A stretch of DNA of 7,088 nucleotides, taken from positions 1-7,088 of the forward strand of contig CAYYCX010000154.1 in NCBI GenBank assembly GCA_964470455.1, read 5' to 3'. This document shows positions 1 to 7,088 of this stretch, in pieces. Made by a program: the position numbers and the translations under genes. The stretch's first letter is position 1. Each line of letters begins with the position of its first letter. This DNA comes from JAWXBM01 sp964470455 (GTDB taxonomy: Bacteria; Pseudomonadota; Gammaproteobacteria; Xanthomonadales; SZUA-36). Under the pieces are notes generated by a model. That model was not told the DNA's origin, did not search any database, and saw nothing but the letters and a program-made list of their open reading frames with translations.

Positions 1-841
<841 letters not shown>

Positions 842-884
842 GAATCAGACCTCGTCAATCATTCTGTTTACTGTTAATCATCCC

Positions 885-892
885 GCCTGAAA

Positions 893-898
<6 letters not shown>
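885..898 (-). repeat. Small inverted repeat over the fusA stop codon
   Basis: GCCTGA and TCAGGC face each other with two bases between them, so the RNA could form a 5-bp stem with a 4-base loop. The fusA TGA (895-893) is inside it. No U-run follows, so it is not a convincing terminator. It may be chance, or a weak structure at the fusA-tuf junction. Confidence 0.3.
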
Positions 899-2983
<2,085 letters not shown>

Positions 2984-2986
<3 letters not shown>

Positions 2987-2998
2987 AGTCTTTTCCTC
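2984..2998 (-). promoter_or_regulatory. fusA ribosome binding site and GTG start
   Basis: On the coding strand GAGGA (2998-2994) lies 7 nt upstream of a GTG codon (2986-2984). The next in-frame ATG is codon 16, inside the conserved G1 region, so it cannot be the start. The Shine-Dalgarno and the family alignment both fix GTG as the initiator. Confidence 0.85.
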
Positions 2999-3007
2999 AA
3001 AATTCCT

Positions 3008-3030
3008 GGTAACCAGCGCTGGCGTTTACC
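3008..3030 (-). repeat. Potential hairpin at the rpsG stop and fusA leader
   Basis: On the transcript GGTAA (3030-3026, containing the rpsG stop TAA) can pair with TTACC (3012-3008). An inner CCAG/CTGG pair (3022-3019 and 3016-3013) sits behind a 3-nt bulge. It ends 9 nt before the fusA Shine-Dalgarno. No U-run follows. It could shape rpsG-fusA coupling or processing, but it is short and could be chance. Confidence 0.3.
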
Positions 3031-3499
3031 AACGATAGTGGGCAAATGCCTTGTTGGCCTCTGCCATACGGTGTACTTCTTCGCGTTTCTTCACAGCCGC
3101 GCCACGCTGCTCAACCGCATCAAGCAACTCACCTGCCAGACGGGCTGGCATATTCTTCTCGCCGCGCTTGCGGGCGGCATCGATCACCCAGCGCATTGCC
3201 AGCGTCTGGCGGCGTTTTGGACGAACCTCAACCGGAACCTGGTAAGTAGCACCACCCACACGACGGGACTTTACCTCTACCATGGGGCTGACGTTATCCA
3301 GGGCTTTTTCAACCAGGTCCACAGCGTCGGCGCTTTTGTTCTTGCTGCTTATCGTATCGATTGCGCCATAGACAATTTTTTCCGCAACAGACTTCTTGCC
3401 GCTTTCCATCACCATGTTGATGAAGCGGGCGATCATCTCATTGTGGAACTTAGGATCCGGAAGGATCTCCCTGACGAAATTTGATTGCTTTCTGGACAT
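3026..3499 (-). CDS. rpsG: 30S ribosomal protein S7, complete
   Basis: S7 binds the 3' major domain of 16S rRNA, starts assembly of the 30S head and lines the E-site side of the mRNA path. The 157-residue protein matches the common length of about 156. Family hallmarks are ILPDPKF (13-19), GKKS (34-37), VEVKSRRVGG (74-83), YQVPVEVRP (86-94), AMRW (101-104), AVKKREEVHRMAEANKAFAH (135-154) and the terminal YRW. The N-terminus MSRKQSNFVRE is unlike the arginine-rich start usual for the family. A mis-called start does not explain this: the same frame has a stop about 24 nt upstream and no ATG, GTG or TTG in between. The gene is 37 nt after rpsL and 39 nt before fusA. In E. coli S7 is the translational repressor of this operon; whether it is here is not shown. 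Confidence 0.98.
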   Translation of the reverse strand: MSRKQSNFVREILPDPKFHNEMIARFINMVMESGKKSVAEKIVYGAIDTISSKNKSADAVDLVEKALDNVSPMVEVKSRRVGGATYQVPVEVRPKRRQTLAMRWVIDAARKRGEKNMPARLAGELLDAVEQRGAAVKKREEVHRMAEANKAFAHYRW

Positions 3500-3536
3500 C
3501 GATATTGTTCCGTAATTATCCGGTCAGTTTCATTGA
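3500..3536 (-). promoter_or_regulatory. rpsL-rpsG intercistronic spacer with weak rpsG ribosome binding site
   Basis: Only 37 nt separate the rpsL TGA from the rpsG ATG. The best Shine-Dalgarno is GGAA (3511-3508), 8 nt before the ATG, which is weak for a highly expressed ribosomal protein gene. This is consistent with rpsG relying partly on ribosomes arriving from rpsL. The only visible pairing is a 3-bp CCG/CGG around GATAATTA, so no stable structure is seen. In E. coli the equivalent spacer is about 96 nt and contains the S7 repressor target. Confidence 0.6.
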
Positions 3537-3911
3537 TCAGTTCTTGGGACGCTTGGCGCCGTACTTCGAACGGGCCTGGCGACGGTCGCTGACGCCAGCG
3601 GTATCCAGGCTTCCGCGCACCGTGTGGTAGCGCACACCGGGCAGGTCCTTGACACGACCACCGCGAATGAGCACCACACTGTGCTCCTGCAGATTGTGGC
3701 CTTCGCCACCGATATAACTGGTTACTTCAAAACCATTCGTCAATCGCACACGGGCGACCTTGCGAAGTGCAGAGTTCGGCTTCTTCGGCGTGGTCGTATA
3801 TACACGGGTACAAACACCGCGTTTTTGTGGGCAGCCTTCCAATGCAGGAACAGTACTCTTGAACATTTTGTCCTTGCGAGGCTTGCGTACGAGCTGGTTG
3901 ATCGTTGCCAT
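3537..3911 (-). CDS. rpsL: 30S ribosomal protein S12, complete
   Basis: S12 sits in the 30S decoding centre and helps check codon-anticodon pairing. The 124-residue length is the same as in E. coli. It has the family start MATINQLVRKPR, CPQKRGVCTRVYTTTPKKPN (27-46), LTNGFEVTSYIGGEGHNLQE (57-76), GGRVKDLPGVRYH (84-96) and the terminal QARSKYG..RPK region. Lys43 and Lys88 (counting Met), the main streptomycin-resistance positions, are wild type, as is Asp89, the residue methylthiolated by RimO in E. coli. The start is ATG at 3911-3909 with AGGG (3921-3918) 6 nt upstream. It is the first gene of the str operon, preceded by a long structured leader, and rpsG follows after 37 nt. Confidence 0.99.
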   Translation of the reverse strand: MATINQLVRKPRKDKMFKSTVPALEGCPQKRGVCTRVYTTTPKKPNSALRKVARVRLTNGFEVTSYIGGEGHNLQEHSVVLIRGGRVKDLPGVRYHTVRGSLDTAGVSDRRQARSKYGAKRPKN

Positions 3912-4019
3912 AATTTTCCCTGGTTAAATCCGGCCTTAAATTGCCTGCCGTTCAGAATTCAAATTGTCGAGGTACCTACCCCATTGCGATTCGTGGAAAT
4001 TGCACACACCCGATCGCAG

Positions 4020-4064
4020 AAAAATCGAACGCCCAACCCCTTGCAATAAAATCAGGGTTGGGCG
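4020..4064 (-). terminator. Intrinsic-terminator-like hairpin inside the rpsL leader (candidate attenuator)
   Basis: On the transcript CGCCCAACCC (4064-4055) pairs perfectly with GGGTTGGGCG (4039-4030) across a 15-nt AT-rich loop. Two G-U pairs could extend the base. A run of five U (4024-4020) follows after TTCGA. The structure lies about 100 nt into the str transcript and about 110 nt before rpsL. It therefore cannot end the operon, but could stop part of the transcription before rpsL. The alternative is a backup terminator for rpoBC, with another rpsL promoter downstream; I see no good -10/-35 pair there. Confidence 0.62.
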
Positions 4065-4103
4065 CCATTGAGTCCGGCCCACGCGCCGGCGACATCGGCT
4101 TAA

Positions 4104-4148
4104 CGTACAGGGTTTTGCGCTGTACGCTCCTCATTATTTGAAGAGGAG
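4104..4148 (-). repeat. Two abutting hairpins in the rpsL leader
   Basis: The first stem is CTCCTC (4148-4143) with GAGGAG (4132-4127) around a 10-nt A/T-rich loop. The second is CGTACAG (4126-4120) with CTGTACG (4110-4104) around CGCAAAACC. There is no base between the two, so they could stack end to end. GAGGAG is a perfect Shine-Dalgarno-like sequence but has no start codon at a usable distance. CTCCTC resembles the 16S anti-Shine-Dalgarno. The AACC of the second loop can also pair with GGTT in the right arm of the downstream terminator. These are visible complementarities; their use is inference. Confidence 0.55.
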
Positions 4149-4171
4149 ATTCTCAAGTTGTTAGCCGGAGG

Positions 4172-4200
4172 ATTATGGCAGGATTGAATATCCTGCGCAA
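4172..4200 (-). promoter_or_regulatory. Predicted sigma-70 promoter of the str operon
   Basis: On the minus strand TTGCGC (4200-4195, four of six consensus bases) and CATAAT (4177-4172, five of six) are separated by exactly 17 nt. TGC directly before the -10 gives an extended -10. The predicted start is near 4165. The discriminator CCTCCG (4171-4166) is GC-rich, a feature of promoters inhibited by ppGpp and DksA, as expected for ribosomal protein genes. An A6 run at 4220-4215 lies at about -55 to -50, where an UP element would be. It sits just after the rpoC terminator hairpin, so str transcription can be independent of rpoBC. Confidence 0.72.
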
Positions 4201-4230
4201 GCCCGGCCAACCGGTTTTTTCAGGAATTGC

Positions 4231-4260
4231 AAGAAATGCCGGCCTTGGGCCGGCATTTCA
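4231..4260 (-). terminator. Intrinsic terminator after rpoC (end of the rpoBC transcript)
   Basis: GAAATGCCGGCC (4259-4248) pairs perfectly with GGCCGGCATTTC (4244-4233) across a CAA loop, a 12-bp stem beginning 35 nt after the rpoC stop. The distal arm ends in ATTTC followed by TT, so the U-tract is short and partly inside the stem. Termination may therefore be incomplete, allowing some read-through into str. Confidence 0.75.
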
Positions 4261-4294
4261 ATGTTGGAGAGCCCCGAACAGGCGGAACGAAGCG

Positions 4295-7088
4295 CTATTC
4301 CTTGTCCAGCCCTGCGTCCAGATTGGCCAATTCCTCGGCCGCAACTGCCGTCTGCAATGCAACCAGGTCAATTTCCTGGTCTTCCTTGGGCATCCGCTTG
4401 CGGGAATTGTGGTATGCCATGCCGGTTCCAGCTGGAATCAGGCGTCCAACGATGACGTTTTCCTTCAATCCACGCAGGTTGTCCACGGTGCCTCGAACTG
4501 CTGCTTCGGTAAGCACGCGCGTGGTTTCCTGGAAAGAGGCGGCAGAAATGAATGACTCCGTCGCCAAAGACGCCTTGGTAATACCCAGCAACACCCGCTG
4601 GAATTCGGCCGGCCGGCGGTCATCTTTTGCAGCCAGCTGGTTTTCGTCCAGCACCCTGGCAACATCCAGTTGCTCACCACGCAGCAGTCGCGTATCCCCG
4701 ACGTCCGTGATCTCAGCCTTGCGCAGCATCTGCCGGACGATGACCTCGATGTGTTTATCGTTGATTTTCACACCCTGCAGACGGTAAACGTCCTGGATTT
4801 CCTTCACCAGGTAAGCATCCAGCGCTTCAACCCCGAGCAACCTCAGGATGTCATGCGGATTGGGCTCGCCGTCAACAATGGTTTCACCCTTCTCCACATG
4901 CTCGCCTTCAAACACGATGACATGGCGCCACTTGGGAATCAGTTCTTCGTGTGTCTCACCATCGCTCTTGGTGATCACGAGGCGCTGTTTGCCCTTGGTA
5001 TCCTTGCCAAAGCTGACGATGCCGGAAACCTCAGCCAGGATTGCTGGCTCCTTGGGCTTGCGTGCTTCGAACAGGTCGGCCACGCGCGGCAAACCACCGG
5101 TGATATCACGGGTTTTTGACGATTCCTGCGGAATACGCGCAACCACGTCACCCACCTGAACATCCTGGCCGTCATTCATCTGCACGATGGATCCGGATTG
5201 CAGGAAGTAGTGAGCCGGGATATCGGTGCCCGCCAGGCACAGGTCTTTACCCTTTTTGTCCACCAGGCTGATCATCGGGCGCAAATCCTTGCCCGCGCTG
5301 CCACGCTGCTTTGGATCCGTGATTACCAGGCTGGTGAGCCCGGTAATATCATCCACCTGCTCGTTGACAGTCACGCCATCGATGAATTCGTGGAATTTAA
5401 CCTTACCGGCCACTTCTGTAACAATGGGATGGGTATGCGGGTCCCAGTTGGCCACGATGTCACCGGCTGCCACGGCGTCCTTGTCGCGCTTGGAAATGAT
5501 CGCGCCATAGGGAACCTTGTACCGCTCGCGTTCGCGGCCATGTTCATCGATAACGGATATTTCACCCGAACGGGAAACCGCAACCAGCTTGCCGCTGGCG
5601 TTTTCCACGGTTTTCATGTTGTGGAGACGGATGGCACCAGCCGACTTGGCCTGGATGTGATCCACCGCCGCCGCACGCGATGCCGCACCACCGATGTGGA
5701 AAGTACGCATTGTCAACTGGGTTCCGGGCTCACCGATCGACTGCGCGGCAATCACGCCAACCGCCTCACCGATGTTTACCAGGTGCCCGCGGGCCAGGTC
5801 ACGGCCATAGCATGAAGCACACACACCATGACGCGTTTCGCAAGTAATAGTGGAACGGACATAAATCCGGTCGACACCGGCTTCTTCCATTTGCTCAACC
5901 ATTTCCTCATCAAGCAGCGTATTGCGTTTGATCAGCACCTGGTCGCTTCCTGGCACCATTATGTCTTCGGCCGTCATGCGTCCCAAGACGCGTTCGCTCA
6001 ATGGCTCCACTACGTCTCCGCCTTCAACGATAGGCTGCAACGTGACACCCTGGTCAGTCTTGCAATCGACTTCAGTGATCACAAGGTCCTGCGCCACATC
6101 TACCAGGCGGCGGGTCAGATAACCGGAGTTGGCGGTTTTCAAAGCCGTATCGGCAAGGCCTTTACGCGCACCGTGAGTGGAAATGAAGTACTGCAGAACG
6201 TCCAGACCTTCGCGGAAGTTTGCAGTAATCGGGGTCTCGATGATGGAGCCATCGGGCTTGGCCATCAGGCCACGCATACCCGCCAACTGGCGAATCTGCG
6301 CAGCCGAACCACGAGCGCCCGAATCGGCCATGATGAAAACCGAGTTCATGGAATCCTGCTCAACCATCTTGCCGGCCGCATTCTTGACCGTGGTTTTACC
6401 CATGCCCTGCATCATGGCGCGAGCAACCTGCTCGTTGGTACGTGACCAGATGTCCACGACCTTGTTATAGCGTTCGCCAGAGGTAACCAAACCCGAAATG
6501 TACTGGTTCTGGATTTCCACGACTTCGGCATCTGCGCTCTTCAGAATTGCTTTCTTTTCTTCCGGCACTACCAGATCATCGATACCTATGGAAACACCTG
6601 CCTTGGTGGCATAGTGAAAACCGGTGTACATCAGTTTGTCGGCAAACACCACTGTCTTCTTGAGGCCAAGCCGACGATAACAGGAGTTGATCAGGCCGGA
6701 AATCTGGCGCTTCTTGAGCGTGCGGTTCAGCAGATGGAAAGGCAAGCCCTCTGGCCTGATTTCCGCCAACAGAGCCCGACCTACGGTTGTTTCAACCAGG
6801 TTGGTTTCATGACGCTCTTCGCCGTGCTCCGAAATGATGGTTTCTTCGATGCGCACCTTGATGCGCGCATGCAGGTCGACTGCCTTGTTTTCAAATGCAC
6901 GATGCACTTCAGCCAGATCACTGAACATCATGCCCTCGCCTTTGGCATCTTCCAGCTGGCGGGTCATGTAGTACAGGCCCAGCACAACGTCCTGCGTGGG
7001 CACAATGATGGGTTCACCATTGGCCGGCGACAGGATATTGTTCGAAGACATCATCAATGCACGGGCTTCCAGCTGCGCTTCCACTGAC
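4295..7088 (-). CDS. rpoC: RNA polymerase beta' subunit, C-terminal about 930 residues (5' end outside window)
   Basis: Beta' forms the RNA polymerase active-site cleft with beta. The open frame runs off the right edge, and its first full codons (TCA GTG GAA) encode Ser-Val-Glu in mid-protein. The GTG at 7084 is therefore an internal valine, not a start. Counting that Val as 1 and adding 473 gives E. coli numbering. The second zinc site is Cys341, 415, 422 and 425 (E. coli 814, 888, 895, 898). The bridge helix spans about 296-331, with Thr313, Thr317 and Ala318. The trigger loop has Met459, Arg460 and His463. The gammaproteobacterial SI3 insertion occupies about 470-657, and the second half of the trigger loop follows at DITGGLPRVADLFEAR (660-675). 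FISAASFQETTRVLTEAA (845-862) and ENVIVGRLIPAGTG (875-888) close the conserved core, and a variable tail (about 894-929) ends at TAG. The catalytic NADFDGD motif lies just outside the window. The gene is intact. Confidence 0.99.
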   Translation of the reverse strand, partial: SVEAQLEARALMMSSNNILSPANGEPIIVPTQDVVLGLYYMTRQLEDAKGEGMMFSDLAEVHRAFENKAVDLHARIKVRIEETIISEHGEERHETNLVETTVGRALLAEIRPEGLPFHLLNRTLKKRQISGLINSCYRRLGLKKTVVFADKLMYTGFHYATKAGVSIGIDDLVVPEEKKAILKSADAEVVEIQNQYISGLVTSGERYNKVVDIWSRTNEQVARAMMQGMGKTTVKNAAGKMVEQDSMNSVFIMADSGARGSAAQIRQLAGMRGLMAKPDGSIIETPITANFREGLDVLQYFISTHGARKGLADTALKTANSGYLTRRLVDVAQDLVITEVDCKTDQGVTLQPIVEGGDVVEPLSERVLGRMTAEDIMVPGSDQVLIKRNTLLDEEMVEQMEEAGVDRIYVRSTITCETRHGVCASCYGRDLARGHLVNIGEAVGVIAAQSIGEPGTQLTMRTFHIGGAASRAAAVDHIQAKSAGAIRLHNMKTVENASGKLVAVSRSGEISVIDEHGRERERYKVPYGAIISKRDKDAVAAGDIVANWDPHTHPIVTEVAGKVKFHEFIDGVTVNEQVDDITGLTSLVITDPKQRGSAGKDLRPMISLVDKKGKDLCLAGTDIPAHYFLQSGSIVQMNDGQDVQVGDVVARIPQESSKTRDITGGLPRVADLFEARKPKEPAILAEVSGIVSFGKDTKGKQRLVITKSDGETHEELIPKWRHVIVFEGEHVEKGETIVDGEPNPHDILRLLGVEALDAYLVKEIQDVYRLQGVKINDKHIEVIVRQMLRKAEITDVGDTRLLRGEQLDVARVLDENQLAAKDDRRPAEFQRVLLGITKASLATESFISAASFQETTRVLTEAAVRGTVDNLRGLKENVIVGRLIPAGTGMAYHNSRKRMPKEDQEIDLVALQTAVAAEELANLDAGLDKE

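Larger units (their letters stand above)
3912..4165 (-). promoter_or_regulatory. Long structured 5' leader of the str (rpsL) mRNA
   Basis: From the predicted start near 4165 to the rpsL ATG there are 254 nt. In transcript order it holds a 6-bp hairpin (4148-4127), a 7-bp hairpin directly abutting it (4126-4104), a 5-bp CCGGC/GCCGG stem (4089-4085 with 4078-4074) and a terminator-like hairpin with U-run (4064-4020). A weak long-range TGCGAT/ATCGCA pair (4018-4013 with 3990-3985) follows, and then the rpsL Shine-Dalgarno. A 52-codon frame spans 4134-3976 but has no Shine-Dalgarno. Rho-independent attenuator leaders ahead of rpsL have been predicted bioinformatically in Pseudomonadales and Rickettsiales; from memory Rfam has such rpsL leader families. 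Whether this leader belongs to one of them cannot be settled here. Confidence 0.6.

Noticed and set aside
847..883. Tiny frames in the fusA-tuf gap (8 and 5 codons) and a near-repeat ATGATTAAC / ATGATTGAC
   Set aside because: They are too short to distinguish from chance. The second overlaps the tuf ribosome binding site. No support for translation or a repeat function.
3912..4019. A second rpsL promoter downstream of the leader hairpin, for example using TCGACA at 3970-3965 as -35
   Set aside because: No acceptable -10 lies 16-18 nt away; the nearest A/T-rich hexamer is about 21 nt downstream.
3624..4141. Open frames on the + strand over rpsL and the intergenic region (3624-4049, 3941-4141)
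   Set aside because: One is largely antisense to rpsL. The other covers hairpins of the leader in reverse, with no Shine-Dalgarno and no recognisable product.
5198..6445. Two 205-codon open frames on the + strand (5198-5815 and 5828-6445)
   Set aside because: Both are antisense to the intact, well-conserved centre of rpoC, have no supporting ribosome binding site or recognisable domain, and are explained by codon structure of the opposite strand.
7082..7084. GTG at 7084 as the start of a 929-residue protein
   Set aside because: The alignment places it at E. coli RpoC residue 474, just after the catalytic aspartate motif. The frame stays open to the window edge, so it is an internal valine codon.

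Overview
This window is a conserved translation and transcription block of a gammaproteobacterium, read entirely on the minus strand. Transcription order, from high to low coordinates, is rpoC (C-terminal two thirds, 5' end outside the window), rpsL (S12), rpsG (S7), fusA (EF-G) and tuf (EF-Tu, first 280 codons, 3' end outside the window). The protein sequences are of gammaproteobacterial type. RpoC carries the large insertion between the trigger-loop halves that is found in Gammaproteobacteria. It aligns to E. coli RpoC with a constant offset at the zinc cysteines, bridge helix and trigger loop. The family or genus cannot be fixed from these conserved genes. In E. coli the rpoBC and str clusters are far apart; here they are adjacent, the arrangement seen in Pseudomonas and many other bacteria.

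Layout: rpoC ends with TAG at 4297-4295. A 383-nt gap (4294-3912) follows, the only long non-coding stretch. It holds a strong intrinsic-terminator-like hairpin for the rpoBC transcript (4259-4233), then a good sigma-70 promoter with a 17-nt spacer and extended -10 (4200-4172). After the promoter comes a 254-nt leader with two abutting hairpins, a GC-rich stem, and a second terminator-like hairpin with a U-run (4064-4020). rpsL, rpsG, fusA and tuf then follow with short gaps of 37, 39 and 51 nt, consistent with one str operon.

Functionally, RpoC is the catalytic beta' subunit of RNA polymerase. S12 is in the 30S decoding centre and S7 organises the 30S head. EF-Tu delivers aminoacyl-tRNA and EF-G drives translocation. 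These products must be made in balance with growth. The promoter has a GC-rich discriminator, and the leader looks like a transcriptional attenuator ahead of rpsL.

The best candidate for something little described is this rpsL leader: a promoter placed between two terminators, with alternative pairings that could compete with the second. Secondary oddities are a tuf codon bias unlike fusA, a short rpsL-rpsG spacer with no room for the E. coli-type S7 target, and an atypical S7 N-terminus. There is no mobile element, CRISPR array, tRNA, rRNA or unfamiliar gene cluster. The coding content is ordinary core genome.
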